DNA from: Phyto melanocephala
Taxonomy: Eukaryota > Arthropoda > Insecta > Diptera > Rhinophoridae
Direction of reading: 5' to 3'
Length of the DNA: 64,000 nucleotides
Assembly: GCA_941918925.1 (NCBI GenBank)
Contig: OW799234.1
Coordinates: forward strand, 7,717,001 to 7,781,000
The position numbers and the translations under genes were made by a program. This document shows, piece after piece, positions 12,000 to 24,739 of this stretch. The notes beneath the pieces were generated by a model, which worked only from the letters and a program-made list of their open reading frames with translations, was not told where the DNA came from and did not search any database. Numbering within the stretch: the first letter of the stretch is position 1; every line of letters begins with the position of its first letter.

Positions 12000-14090
12000 A
12001 TTTTATTTAAAACATTGCTATTATAAACAAAAATTTGACATTTTTAAACATTTTCCAACATTTTTTACCAAATACTTTCTTAGTTAACTGTGTGCTGCAT
12101 GTCACATCACATCTTTCATAAAGTTTTGCCTATTTTAAGGATGTCATAAAGTTAATTATTTATTAAGAAAATTATTTAAATTTTCTTTAGTAATCATTTC
12201 TCATCAAGTATTCTCAACATACAGACATTTTTGTCAAATAATATCGTAATTGTGTGGATATAATATGTGGACTCCCCCTGCCACTATACTAGACAATTGC
12301 CTTTTAAGTATTTCCAGCCATAAAGGTATGCAATGAAGTGGAACAATTTTTTTTTTTTTTTTTCGAAATGTAAAACATGTTAATTTGTGTACTTTTGTGT
12401 CTTATTAGATATGATGACATGCTAAGTAAGGAATTTATATCTGAGTTCAATTTACTTTAAATATGCCATGTCTTATGTAGAAGTGTTTGTTTTACTTGAG
12501 CTTTAAAAAAGGCAAATTTTATCTCTAAAATGTTTTATTGCTACAGGAAAACAATCAAAAAATTTAATCAAGTGGAAAATTTGTGTAAAAGTTAAGATAA
12601 AACAATGAAAAAACAAAGACAATTAAGGCAATTTTTAGATAATTTGTTGAACCAGCCTAAAAGTAGGCTTTTAATTTTGTAATTGATGGCATTTATACTA
12701 CAAATATTTGTTAAACTTAATTTTTAAAGAGATGTGTTAAAAATTTAAAAAAAACTTAAGATTAAATATTTTAAGATTTAAAGAAAGTATGGTATTTTTA
12801 ATATTTCTTTGAGCCTAAAAGTAGATAATACATTTTATAAGGATTTTAAATCAAGTTAATATATCAAACAGAGTAATTTAAGTTAATTATAAAAATGTTT
12901 ATTATTTGTAAAATGTATTAAAACTTTTAATGAAAATAGCAAAGAAAAAAAAAATAATGCAATAAATGAAGCCTACTTTTAGGATAATAAATTTAAACTT
13001 TATTTTTAAATCAAATTTATTAAGCACGTTAAATTGTCTTCCTGCTTTTGACATTTGCAGACAATTGCAGGGCAGAGTAGTATTACAACACTGCCGTAAA
13101 ACTAAATTTAGCATTTTGAATATTTTTGCATAAAATTGCGATAACACTAAAGTGCATACATGTCGTATGACTGCAGTTGGCACCTGACACAATCACATCA
13201 ACGATGACATGCTAAATGGGGTATGACAACATTAAACAAAAGACAGAGTATGAGTAAAATTTTGTTTTATGAAATTTATTTTGGCATGAAATCAAAAATG
13301 TCTTTTTCAGGAAAATGTAAACTACAACTTTCCTCCTTTAATGTCTTCTTTTCATTTTCTTCTTCTTCTTTAAACGCATATATTTTTCATTATATTTATA
13401 TTTTATATATGTATACAAAACCATTTCCCCATTATTTTAAATGGTTTTAAAAGAAAACAGCATGTGTTCTTCAAACTCAATATCAAGTTGAATGTTCATG
13501 CATCAGTGTTACAGTCACTTCGCTTCTTGTTTTTTTCTTTATAAAATACCAATTCAATTTAGTTTTATTTTTTTAAAATAATTTGTTTTATGAAGTAGTA
13601 GTTGCTACATGGAACAACCATATGAAAATCAATTTATTGCAAATTGTTGTCTTGTGTAGTTGGTGTCTTTTATAACTTAAGTTTGTTACTTGAAGTATAA
13701 GTTTTCTTTGTAGTTGATTATGAAATAGATTTATGAAAATTTGTTGGTTTTTTCAATACCATATAGAAACTGACTAGCAGAGACCCTAGGAAAAAATGTT
13801 ATTGAAAGTATTTGCATGCATAAAAAGTTTGTGTAAAAATGTCACAATAGTTCATTAAAGGAGTGTCTTTCGAGAGGCAAGTCAAAGGGCACCTTATGTT
13901 GGCAATGAAACTTATTAAGAAATTTCAATGACATTAATGAAAATATTAAAAAAAGAGCAAATAAAATAAAATTTTTTATTTGCTTAAAGACAATTTTTTA
14001 AAATATTAAAAAAAAAATGTAAAAAAAATATTTTTTTTTTTTAAATTTGAAAAGAAAATTTCTAGTTAAAAATTTTAAGAAAAAATTTGT
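12000..14090. other. AT-rich intronic DNA, no gene seen
   Basis: The region has poly(T) near 12350 and poly(A/T) tracts around 13980-14200. A few frames of 60-96 codons occur and match no family. Nothing but the dispersed motif copies (listed separately) stands out. Confidence 0.6.
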
Positions 14091-14093
14091 AAA

Positions 14094-14319
14094 CTCTCTT
14101 AAGTATAATGTTATTTTAAAACTTAAAATAATTAAAAAAAAAATTTTTCCAAAATATTTAAAAAAAAAATTGGAAAAAAAATTATTTTTAAAAATTTTAA
14201 GAAAAAAATTCAAAACTCTCTAAAGTATACGGTTATTTAAAAACTTAAAAAGTATTTTAAATACCCATCAAATTCTTTTTATAATATGAAAACAAAAATG
14301 ATAACTCCCTAAAGTATGC
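14094..14319 (+). repeat. Triple of CTCYCTAAAGTATRC motif
   Basis: Three copies follow one another: CTCTCTTAAGTATAATG at 14094, CTCTCTAAAGTATAC at 14216 and TCCCTAAAGTATGC at 14306. The first two share short flanks (AAACTCTC before, GTTATTT then AACTTAAAA after), so this pair arose by local duplication. All three belong to the window-wide dispersed motif. Confidence 0.6.
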
Positions 14320-14627
14320 AATGAATTTTAAACTAATTTTTTAGATGTTTAAGGTAAATGCCTGTCCCACAAAGCAAATTTACTGGGTTGTTAAAAACTC
14401 TTTTAGAATATAGCTTTACTCCTGTTGATCTAAGGATCGAACTTTAATAATTTAGAAAAATATAAATCTAAAAAATTTTGCTCTTTGTTTTCAAAACTAT
14501 CTCACATATCACTTCAAGCTTAAATAAAATTGTATCACAATGTTTTTACACTTTTTTTTCATTTTCTTATACGTTTTCTCTTCCCTGCCAGCACTTCTAA
14601 AAATATTACAAATATATGTTCTCTTAT

Positions 14628-15680
14628 TATACCCGCCACCAAAAAAATGGTGGGGGTATATTCATTTTGTCATTCCGTTTGTAACACATCGAAATATCCA
14701 TTTTAGACCCCATAAAGTATATATATTCTGAATCGGGGTTTGATTTGATGACGATCTAGCCATGTCCGTCCGTCTGTCCGTCTGTCCGTCTGTCCGTCTG
14801 TCCGTCTGTCCGTCTGTCCGTCTGTCCGTCTGTTGAAAGCACGATAGAGGTCGCACCGAAAACGCTAAAGGGCTCAAATTTTGCCAGAATCTTTCTAATA
14901 GACAAGGTTTGTTTGGTATTGAAAATGGGCTAAATCGGAATATTAGAAAGAGAGTTATAGCTCGTAAAGCAAGAATAGGTCGAAAAAACCGTGTCCTTCA
15001 AACATCGAAAAAAAAGGAATTGTGTCCAAACGCATAAACGTAGAGTCATGAAACTTCGAATATATATTTCTCGAGTCAAAAGAATATTTCTCCCCAAAAA
15101 TTGCTTAAATCTATGCATTAGAAAAGGAGTTATAGGTCAAAATGTACGAAAATTTATACCGCTCAGTGTATATTTGAAGTTTAAAACGTAATAAAACTGA
15201 CAAAACTATATGTACGGTTCTGAAATTTTGCAAACATGGTTTTTTGGTCAGTCTTCGTTATAACGAAAAATAAATGTGCCACGCCCACTTTTTTTTAAAT
15301 TTTTATAAAAATATATTAGTCATATTCATTAGCATTTATTCATTGCAGATGGCGACATCTGTTGAATTTTGCAAACACTAAGGATGATGTCTTTGCTAAA
15401 CATCACGTAGAACACTAGATGACTCTAGTAACATTTTTTTGCACAAACTACAAAGGAATTTTATAGGGGTTTGTGAAAACGAAAATGACCGAAGTTTGTT
15501 GACAAAAATTAACTAGAGTAATGATTTGTGCCCAACTTTACATATAGTTGTACACACAGTCTTATGAGGTTTAAGATTTAAAAATATTAAAAAAAAATGT
15601 GCATCAGTAGATTTAAAATAAGTATTTGAATATTTAAAAAAATACATATTTTAACAAATTTTTTTTTTATCTATCTATTT
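14628..15680 (+). mobile_element. mini-me/DINE-like element, incomplete copy
   Basis: The left end is the hairpin TATACCCGCCACCA...TGGTGGGGGTATA, followed by TTCATTTTGTCATTCCG and then a long pure (GTCCGTCT)n tract at about 14766-14833. Internal (GTCY)n tracts are the hallmark of dipteran mini-me elements, relatives of DINE-1/Helentron-type Helitrons. The part up to about 15290 aligns with 15681-16320 in the next element. The remainder is unique, and the terminal ATTCGGCA hairpin end is missing. Strand is set by the family convention used here: + when the ACTTGTTT end is on the right. Confidence 0.7.
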
Positions 15681-16301
15681 TTATACCCGCCACCAAAAAA
15701 ATGGTGGGGGTATATTCATTTTGTCATTCCGTTTGTAACACATCGAAATATCCATTTTAGACCCCATAAAGTATATATATTCTGAATCAGTGTTTGATTT
15801 GATGACGATCTAGCTATGTCCGTCCGTCTGTCCGTCTGTCCGTCTGTTGAAAGCACGATAGAGGTCGCACCGAAAAAGCTAGGGGGCTCAAGTTTTGCCA
15901 GAATCTTTCTTATAGACAAGGTTTGTTTGGTATTGAAAATGGGCTATATCGGAATATTAGGAAGAGAGTTATAGCTCGGAAAGCAAGAGTAGGTCGAAAA
16001 AATGGTGTCCTTCGCACATCGAATAAAATGGAATTGTGTCCAGACGCATAAACGTAGAGTCATGAAACTTCGAATATATATTTATCGAGTCAAAAGAATG
16101 TTTTTCCCTGAAAATCGCTTAAATCTATGAATTAGGAAAAGAGTTATCCATCAAAATGTACGAAAATTTATACCGCACAGTGTATTTTTCGGTATATTTA
16201 AAAACAAAAACGTCATAAAAGCAACAAAATTGAATGTACGACTCTGAAATTTTGCACACTTTGCTTTTTGGCGAGACGCTTTTTTGTGATGGAAAATCAA
16301 T

Positions 16302-17340
16302 GTGCCACGCCCACTTTTACGCCCACCTCCCATATAACGTTTTACCTAAAATTCATATAATTTCTCTATAAATAAAGATTTTGGAATAATAAAGGGCTAT
16401 ATTGAAACACTTAAGTTGTACTCATTCGCAAAAACAACTTTGACACGCCTACTATAACGCCCACTTTTCACGTTATCTACCGTTAATGAAATTTAAAAGC
16501 TCATAAAACCGACAAAATTAGAGGTATGATGATAAAATTTGCTACGTACATCCCCCTAGGCAATATCATTACTATACCAGAAAATTAAGGTGCCACGCCC
16601 ACTTTTACGCCCACCTCCCATATAACGTTTTACCTAAAATTCATATAATTTCTCTATTAATAAAAATTTTGGAATAAAAAAGGGCTATCTTGAAACACCT
16701 AAGTTGTACTCATTCGCAAAAACAACTTTGACACGCCTACTATAACGCCCACTTTTCACGTTATCTACCGTTAATGAAATTTAAAAGCTCATAAAACCGC
16801 CAAGATTAGAGGTATGATGATAAAATTTGCTACGTATATCTCCCTAGGTAGTGCCAATACTGTGCCAGAAAATTAAGGTGCCACGCCCATTTTTACGCCC
16901 TCCTCCCATATAACGTTTTACCTACAATTCATATAATTTCTCTATTAATAAAGATTTTGGAATAATAAAGGGCTATATTGAAACACCTAAGTTGTACTCA
17001 TTCGCAAAAACAACTTTGACACGCCTACTATATCGCCCACTTTTCACGTTATCTACCGTTAATGAAATTTAAAAGCTCATAAAACCGCCAAAATTAGAGG
17101 TATATTTGCTACGTATATCCTTCTACTCAATGTAATTGTTGTGCAAAAAAGTTTAGGTGTCACGCCCACTTTAACGCCTACCTCCTATATAACGGTTTAT
17201 CTTAAATTCATGTAATTTCTCTATTGACAAAGTTTTTGGGAAAATAAAGGACTATATTGAAATATCTAAGTTGTATTTATTAGCACAAACTTTATTAACA
17301 CGCCTACTTTAACGCCCACTTTCATTGAAAGACTACATTT
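16302..17340 (+). repeat. 288-bp tandem array inside mini-me element
   Basis: GTGCCACGCCCAC and the following TTTACGCCCACCTCC recur at 16302, 16590, 16878 and, diverged, at 17157. Spacings are 288, 288 and 279 bp. Each unit also holds CTAAGTTGTACTCATTCGC and CGTTATCTACCGTTAATG. The first three units are very similar, which suggests recent internal expansion. The units contain stops and are not coding. Confidence 0.85.
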
Positions 17341-17373
17341 ACAAAAGTATTTTAGTAGCATATCGAAGTTATA

Positions 17374-17988
17374 AAGGGTGGTTAAATTTTAAGGACCGAT
17401 GTTCAATTTAAATAAAACACAAATTATTTAGGATATTATTATTATTTCTTTTTGTAATTATAATATTTGTACGGTTCAATTATGTATTTAACAAAATATC
17501 GGCCAAATGGCCCCCCCCCCATCCTTGGCGCCACTCCACTATCAGATGGTCCAAATTTTCAATGACAATGCTCAATTGTTGGGCGTAATGATGAGTCGTG
17601 GTTGACTGCTCTTTTGCCACACTTTCGCAAAAACCACCAGTAGTTCCCATTCAACGCACTAAGAAGGCATTCACAGATTTTCTAACATTTTATACAGACC
17701 TGTTTTGCAGAAATTTTAATATTTTTTTACAATTCTCCCGATTGTGGACGAATTTGAACGATTATGTTGATCAAAAGAATTACGAAGTGCACAAAACGCA
17801 TTTTGATTTGAACACCCATTTTTATAAAAAACCTGAATAACTTTAAAGCGTTGCTCATTTGCGTATCTTTCTACGGATTAAATTGAGTAAGTTTGAGATT
17901 GAGAAATGTCAAGTGAAATGCAGAAAACAAATTTAAAGTCTAGGTGTAGTTCACCTTCAACATGGGCCCTTAAAATTTAACCTTCCTC
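17374..17988. mobile_element. Mariner-type MITE nested in mini-me element
   Basis: The terminal inverted repeats begin AAGGGTGGTTAAATTTTAAG on the left and GAGGAAGGTTAAATTTTAAG on the right. They continue as GGACCGATGTT versus GGCCCATGTT. TA dinucleotides flank it at 17372-17373 and 17989-17990. The 615-bp interior holds a C-run (near 17510) and no transposase frame that I recognise. TA target sites with long TIRs point to Tc1/mariner. It lies between the 288-bp array and the right end of the host element, so it inserted into that element. Confidence 0.65.
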
Positions 17989-18142
17989 TACAAAGAAAGT
18001 GATACATATTTTATTATAAAGAGATTATTCCGTAGCGATTAACAAAATAATAAATATTGTGCTTTAAATGTACACAAAATTGGTGGTGGGTATAAAAGAT
18101 TCGGCACAGCCGAATATAGTGCTCTTACTTGTTTTTAAAATA

Positions 18143-19020
18143 CCCTCAAAAGTATGCTACATTAATTTAACAAGAAACTTATTAAACTGACAAATCCCTA
18201 GCGTGTTGGCCAAGTGTAAACTTTTTGCTTAATATTTTCAAAGTGAGTTTCAAAAACCAAAGAAAATGTTTTTTCTTAAAATCTTTAAGAAAAAAATTCC
18301 TTAAATTACACAGATAATATCAAAAAGAAAAGTTACAAAAGTTTTTTGTGAGTTAAAAGGAGGTTATCGGCAACTTTAGTGCAAAGCGCCTTAATTAATA
18401 ACAAATTTAGAAATAGTTTTTGTATAAATTAAGGTTTTTTTCATTTGCATACATGAACAAATATCGGACTTAGAGGGTCAATACCTATTGCGTTAAATGT
18501 TGAAACGAAAAGTTTATTTTTATTATTTTAATTTTTGGATTTGTTTCGAATTTAAATATAATAATTATAAAAAAAAGGCGTATAAGTTAGAACTTCGATT
18601 TAAATTCCTCACACTACTTTGGCTGGTTTAATTTTATTTTGCAGCACAAAACCTTTAATACCCTAAAGTACACTATATTTTTTTTTTTTGCAAGTAGAGC
18701 ATAGTTAACAAATTTAAATTTGTAGCTCCCTAAAGTATGCTAATATAAGTTACATTAGTATAATAGGAATGTAGCATCTTATCGGAATACAAAAATATAT
18801 AGGGTAAAGATCATCTGTCCAAAATAACAATTAAATTTTTCTTCAATTTTATTAAAGTTATTTGTTTAGAAAACCATAATATTTTAGCATGTCCTTTTAA
18901 TTTTACAGTAAAATTATTAAAATGTTATTTTAGGCGGTTTGTTTTTAAAGAGGTAATAAGTTAATAATTTTTTTTTACATTTTTGTAATATTAATTCGCA
19001 TCTCTCTAAAGCATTTAAAT
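18143..19020 (+). repeat. Dispersed motif cluster CCCTAAAGTATGC
   Basis: Copies are CCCTCAAAAGTATGC at 18143-18157, CCCTAAAGTACAC at 18661 and TCCCTAAAGTATGC at 18727-18740, with a weaker TCTCTAAAGCATTT near 19007. All share one orientation and different flanks. The rest of the stretch is AT-rich with no gene. Confidence 0.6.
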
Positions 19021-19149
19021 TTCAAACTTAACTATCAGTACGTCTTCCCTTGCGTTAGTTGTAATAGAGTTTCTAAGGCCTGTTTATATCTTAAGGGCTT
19101 GTAAGTAGTATCAATGTATTGGATAGATTTTTACAAATGTTGCGGTCGA

Positions 19150-19870
19150 AAACCAGTAAGGTTAGGTAAGGTTAGATTCGGCAGCCGCCTGAAGGCATAG
19201 CTCACTTGGGTTCTCCAAGGGGCTCGTTGTGATACCGTAGGCACCAACGCCCGTTCGTCTCTGTCCTCTGGCCGTCGTTTCTCAGCCATCCTGTCCTGTT
19301 TATAAAGATCAACTGCGGAAGGACAAGTTTTACTTTCAAGTATTCGCTGACCTAAAATCTGGTCTCAGAGAAGATGTTCAGTTGTCCCCTCCTATTCCTC
19401 GTTATCGCAACTTCTGCATGTGCACCTATACCCCAGTGTCCAGTAATGACCGCTATGAGGTTCCTGAGGTGGATTCGGGGTATATTCACCGCATATTGCG
19501 TTCTATACGCATCCATGTCAGGCTAGATCTTTCTGGTTTCCAAGCAAGTGGGTTCTCTCACCCATCTTTCCTTGGCATTCATATAGAATCGATGCGAGAT
19601 CAGCTGCTTACCCTTCGATAGGGGAATACCCAAAGCATAACTGGATTCAACCGAATCTAAGGTGGTACCAGCTTTTGCAAGTGCATCAGCTCTATTATTA
19701 CCATCAATATTCCCATGTCCTGGAACCCACACAAGGGTAACCGTCGAATGTCTCGCTATCTCCTCAAGAGACACCCGGCATTCCTGGGCAATTTTCGCTG
19801 TACACACTCTCCAGTCTCCAGCCGCCTTGCTGTCATATTACAACAACAAATTAAATGGTTACCATTAAAA
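19150..19870 (-). pseudogene. Jockey-like LINE 3' end with RNase H remnant
   Basis: On the minus strand from about 19807 to 19523 the frame reads TVTLVWVPGHGNIDGNNRAD, the conserved W-V-P-G-H-x-x-I-x-G-N-x-x-A-D motif of the LINE-encoded RNase H. Further 3', in shifted frames, lies LIAVITGHWGIGAHAE, the usual TGH region after RNase H. The element ends with GGTATCACAACGAGCC and ACCCAAGTGAGC, then a tail of AACCTTACC-type repeats near 19155. It is 5'-truncated, frameshifted and dead. The 3' end matters because the SINE at 53018 shares it. Confidence 0.8.
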
Positions 19871-20029
19871 GCACAAGTCGTTGCCAATACATACGTTATA
19901 ACTATGCAAGGTATTTAGCAATCAAAGCAGCCACTGAAAGACTTAAACCGCATTGCTGTTTCCAAACATACTTTTGTGTCGTTTTAATTTCAAGATAAAT
20001 ATATCCCTTTAAGTAAAATCAGTAGTTTA

Positions 20030-20215
20030 TTGTTGTAGTATTCATACATGCATTTATAAGGTCAGATATCTGACCACAATATTTTACCAAAATTCTATCA
20101 ATAGTTTTTAGGCCAATCGAGTACCGCAGGATGGAAGGACAGACAGACAAACATCTCAAAAGTGGTATTTTGCTTTCCATATCATTGACTATATACATCG
20201 CCATTAAAATTTGGC
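20030..20215 (+). repeat. Solo unit of the satellite found at 25.3-28.2 kb
   Basis: ACCAAAATTCTATCAATAGT, GAGTACC and GGACAGACAGACAAACAT followed by AAAAGTGGTATT match the order of blocks in the 25310-28240 satellite units (ATCAAAATCCAGTTATTAGT, GAGTACAGG, AGACAGACAGACAAA, AAAAGTGGTGTTT). It is a single diverged copy. A GGTCAGATATCTGACC palindrome lies just to its left at about 20060. Confidence 0.6.
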
Positions 20216-21139
20216 AAAAAAATTTCCATGTTTAGACAATTTTGTTTCTTTAAGTTAAGTAGCAAATTAAAACTAGTTTTTTTTTAAATTCACAAATTGT
20301 TTTTCCATTAGTAACATTTGAAACTGTATTGTTTTACTTAAGCACTGTAGAGTGCAGCACATAATTTATGATCCTTTTTTACTGTTTGCTTTCTACTGTT
20401 TATTTACTGCTGGTATTTGCAGTAATTATTTATTTTTTTCTGCTGCTAATTTTAGCAAAGAAACATAATAATTTAATTGAGTTAATAGCTTTAACTAGCA
20501 GTAGCTACTTGCATGCAAAATATTTTACTAAAACAAGTATAAATCAGAAAAATAAATAGACGAAATTTTCAGGGAATTGTTACAAACATACAAACACACA
20601 TTTATTTAAGTATTTGCAGTTAAGGGGCTAGGAGTCTTAACAAATTCTATTTAGTACCATGAACTGTCAGAAGATTGTATTACAACATTATAATCATACC
20701 TCAAAAGAAGCGGGATGACTTTTGTCACGCAAACTAGGAACTTTTATTAGTACAGTTAGTAGTACGCTAAAAGAGTAACAACAATCTCACATGAATATTG
20801 GTTTATCATAAGAAAGGTTGACGACACTAAACTAAACAAAATTTTCTCGCTGTATGATAAAATGACGAAAGACAAAATTATTTCGTTAGGCTGATGACCG
20901 CTTAAAGCAAAACTAAAACGAGTTAAAAAGTATTTCACAACCTGGCGACAAATTATGACAAACAAGAACGATCGTATTTTAGAATTATTAGTAAAATCTC
21001 TTAACCGAAAATAAAGAAAACTCGAACGTAAGAGTTATATTAATAAGTCTGTGTTAACATATTAAGAGTTTTTTTGCAAACTCAGACTATGTTGTTATCT
21101 TTGGCTCTCACTGTGACAGCTTTTAAACAAATAACAAAT

Positions 21140-21236
21140 AAAGAGAAGCAGACTAGTCCTGAGTCTCTAGCGGGATTCGAACCCGTAGCCCTTAGACTAT
21201 CAGACCAGCACATTACTTACTAGTCCATCGGGGCTA
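21140..21236 (-). mobile_element. tRNA-derived SINE, 3'-truncated copy
   Basis: Read on the minus strand it starts GCCCCGATGGACTAGTAAG (box A-like) and has GGGTTCGAATCCC (a perfect box B), then GACTCAGGACTAGTCTGC. These are the same blocks, in the same order, as in the SINE at 53018-53207. It lacks the LINE-like 3' tail. It would not fold as a functional tRNA, because the 3' acceptor strand has no proper match. Confidence 0.75.
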
Positions 21237-21249
21237 GATTGGCCCGAAA

Positions 21250-24200
21250 ATACGCAAAATGGCAATACTAACAACAGTTGTGGTGCAGCCAACTTCACTA
21301 TCCTTAATAATTCTTTGACAAAATAGGATTTTCAATTGCAAATCATTGACGGCACTTTGTTTCGAATAACTTTATACAAATTGTATGGACGTAAAATGAT
21401 TGCCACTCTTGTGTGCTAATCGTTTTTGGAGGGAAATTGGTTGTGATGTTTATACAATTTTTATTAAAATAAATGAATTTTTTTTTTTTATTTAATTAAA
21501 TAGTTTCGGTTGTAGGTGTTAAACAGCACTATTCCGCCTGGATCCAATCTTGCCTGTTTGAGTTATACTGGGCCATCATGAACTAATGTTATTAATTAAA
21601 AACTAATTTACCAAAAAACTTAATTACCAAGCAGCACTTCTTAAATCGCTGACTTAAGGCTTACCTGCTTCCCAGAGCGCTTCTAGAAGGCTTGATTTTT
21701 ATATACGATGGGCACTTTTTTCTTCTCATTTTTGCACTTAATTGTAAGTGCTAATTTTATCACTTGTAAGAACGGCTTTATCAACCTTCCCCTTACATAC
21801 GACTGCAAAAGGTAGAGCCCCATAAGGAGAAATATAAAAAAAAAATTACTACTGAAAGAAACTGTTCTCCTTTTCTGCCTAGTGCTGAAGTATTAAGCAG
21901 TACAGAATACATATTTTATTGTGCATTCGTATGCGAGTAAGTAAAGCATTTCTATGATTGCAATAAGAAATAAAGTTTTTTCTGCTTACAAAATGCAAAA
22001 ATTTTTTTAGTAGGATTTGAGATTTTTTTCAAGAATTTTCCTCAACCAGCCTCGTATTTTTTTGTTTGTATCTAGATATAAATGTGTAACACTATATTTT
22101 TCACAAAAACAAACTTGAACAGTATCTCATAAATTTTTATAAACATCCAACTATTACAGTTAAATTGTACTTACAAATACACTCAAATAAATATAAAATA
22201 TTTTAACATATTTCTGTTTTTTACGCCAGTGACCATAAACTATATTGCATGCCTGGACATGCATAAAACTTTTGCACAAATAAAAATGTAAATGATCATA
22301 TAAAAAAAACCGCGCACTCACACACATTTAGTAAAGATAAGAGAGCTATAAAGTGGAAAGATAGCAGAATAATTTATTAGGGTCATATAAGCTTAAAGAA
22401 ATTTATTATGAAAAACATAAAATAAAGTATATTTTAAGGCACTTTATTAAAAATTTAATGGGATTAAATGAGGTACAAATTTATTAAAAGGAAATTAGCT
22501 CTGGTAAAAAAATTACAGCAGTCGATATCGAACGAAAGTGAGACAATTCTGGTAAGAAAACTTGTAGGTTTTAGTAGATTTTAAATATTAAAGATTGAAA
22601 TTGGTTGTTTGTTTTTTAAATAAACACTTTGCCTTGTGGTTTTAATGTTTCCATTTAATATTTTTTATGAATGCAAAATCTCTTTTTTGCATTAACATTA
22701 AAAAAACATTTTAGTTTTAGCAAAATTTTATTTATTAAATTTTTTCTCAATTTTGAGACTAGCCTAAAAATATGCTACTTTTTTCTCTTAAATGATAAAA
22801 TTTTGTGTTATATTGCATATCATTGAAACTTTATACTATACATAGCATATTTAAGACAGTTTGAATTTTTTGGAAATTTGTAGCCTATTTTTAGGTGGTT
22901 AATATTTGTTTTTATATTATAAAATACCTATTTTTTAATTAAAAAAGCCTTTTTTCAATTCGAGTATACGATTATTATTTTTTATATTTAGTTACTTAAA
23001 TGTGTAACTTATTAAAGACATTATTTTCTGGTGATTATAAAAAGTGTAGCCTATTTTTAGGTCATAAACGTTATGTTGGTACTAAAGTTTCTACAGAATT
23101 ATTTATTTTTTACTCTAGTACTTAAAGTCTAGTATTTTAGTTAACTATCATTTTGTTTTACTGCATTATAGGAAAAACGGTAGCCTTGCTTGTCGTTCTG
23201 CTTATCTAAATCGCTTTTAAATATATATTCTCTGACATTAAATTAGCCCTTGTTGGACAACAACAACAGCAACTGACAAACATTGTAACGTGACATAAAC
23301 CCTAAAAATAAAAATTGTAATAAAAATAGAATGAAATTAAAAAAGAAAGCACCTGCTGTTGTAGACAACACCTTATGAAAATACAACAACTAGAACAAAA
23401 AAAATAAAAAATTAAGAAACAAATTAGTTATAAAAAAAAGAAAACAAAAACAAAAATATTTCATAAACCGAACAAAGAAAATGAACTATTAGTTTACATT
23501 ATTATAAAGTAAAAAAGATAAGTCTTTCAAAAAGCAATTCTCCATGTTAAACTGACTTTATATATAAACCAATAATTTGACAAAAATTGAATTAAAGGTT
23601 AAAAAAATTAATATGAACATGGTTTTTCACTAATTTGCTGTCAATAATTTCTGACATAATAAATTTATTACCCACATACTTATCAAAGGTTGCAAAAATA
23701 TTAAAAACAATCAGATGGCAACCTTAACTTTTTAAGTTCCCCCTAAATCATTGCATACTTTTTGGCATAGTGGTTATTTGTTGTTTTGTTTTTGAATAGA
23801 TATTTTTTTTCTTAAGATTATATTGTAGAAAAGAGACTTTCTCATTTGTCTAAAACATTTTCATATCATTAAAAATTTTAATAAAAAAAAAAAATGAGAG
23901 AAAATTTGTTAGATACAACTATGTCTTAACAGTCACTATAGCAACTGAAGGTTGTATTAATTGTATTGTATTGAACAGACGTTTTGTGGCAAGAGATAAT
24001 CGATAATAAAAACAACAAAAAAAAAACACAGTAAGAAAACAAAGCAGAAGAAGAGTAGGAAAAGAAAAGAAAAACAATTACATTAACCAGGTAGAAAATT
24101 ACTTAGAAAATTTGAACCCTTAATTGATAGAAGAATTTGGTAAATAACTTTTTTGTTCTAGTTAAATATAAAGTTGAAGGTAAAATTATTACATTTTTGG

Positions 24201-24720
24201 TTACAAAAAATCAATAAGAATATTATTTATTTATTGTTATAAACAATTTTCCTTTTAAGCATATTTAATATTGTTTATAGCCTTAAGGTATACTTTACTT
24301 TTTTTAATAATACCGAGATTTTTAATATCTTTTAAATTTAGTTTTTTTTTTAATAAAAGTTCATTATTTAAATGTTTTTTTTTCTATAAAATTTTTTTGA
24401 GTTTTTAATTGAACATAATTGGACTTATACTTCCCATGGGAATCAAAGTCTGTCATTCTTATAAAGGCATATCACACAAATAAATTCCGTTCGAAAGTAA
24501 ATTCTATTCATTTTATGTTTGTTATGAAAAAGATAAATAAAATTTAAAATCGTTCTTATTTTCACAAGTGGATTTGATTAAGACATTTCTGTTTACATTC
24601 TACATATTACACATAGCTTCGAGTGTGCATACTTTTAGGGGCGTCTAGCGTGTAATGGGTGTCTAAGTAAGAATGCACTTTTTCATTTAAAAAAATAAAA
24701 ACGTTTTTTTTTTTAAAGAT
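21250..24720. other. AT-rich intronic DNA, no gene seen
   Basis: Composition near 21520-21840 is a little richer in G+C (for example GCTTACCTGCTTCCCAGAGCG) but I recognise no family there. The rest is A/T tracts. Dispersed motif copies occur at 22762-22775, 22883-22895, 23049-23061, 24280-24293 and 24627-24640. Confidence 0.6.
22762..23061. repeat. Dispersed motif cluster, mixed orientation
   Basis: GCCTAAAAATATGC is at 22762. Two copies of GTAGCCTATTTTTAGGT are at about 22881 and 23047, and these two are identical over 17 bases. Flanks beyond the core are not alike. Confidence 0.6.
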
Positions 24721-24739
24721 TGAGATTTTTTTTATTGGC

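Larger units (their letters stand above)
10593..12983 (+). repeat. Cluster of dispersed motif GCCTAAAAGTAGGC
   Basis: Copies are at 10593-10605 (CCCAAAAGTAGGC), 10737-10750 (GCCTGAAAGTAGGC), 10900-10913 (GCCTAAAAACAGGC), 12655-12668 (GCCTAAAAGTAGGC) and 12813-12826 (GCCTAAAAGTAGAT), all in one orientation. An inverted copy (GCCTACTTTTAGG) is at 12971-12983. The core is 13-14 bp and nearly palindromic (GCCTA....TAGGC), while flanking DNA differs between copies. This argues against recent transposition of a longer element. Function is unknown. Confidence 0.65.
15681..18135 (+). mobile_element. mini-me/DINE-like element, full-length, about 2.45 kb
   Basis: The left end has the hairpin TATACCCGCCACCA...TGGTGGGGGTATA at 15683. 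The right end reads GGTATAAAAGATTCGGCACAGCCGAATATAG and then CTCTTACTTGTTT near 18132, with an ATTCGGC/GCCGAAT hairpin just inside the terminus. The (GTCCGTCT) tract is short here (about three units) compared with the neighbour. The body carries a 288-bp tandem array and a nested mariner-type MITE. The layout (no long TIRs, a 3' hairpin, internal tandem repeats, a microsatellite) fits non-autonomous Helentron-like elements. No protein is encoded. Confidence 0.75.

Noticed and set aside
14766..14877. CRISPR-like array from regular GTCCGTCT repeats
   Set aside because: It is a pure microsatellite without spacers, inside a eukaryotic transposon.
21140..21236. A tRNA gene (perfect box B, box A-like start)
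   Set aside because: The acceptor stem and 3' side do not pair, and two other copies in the window show that it is the head of a SINE.
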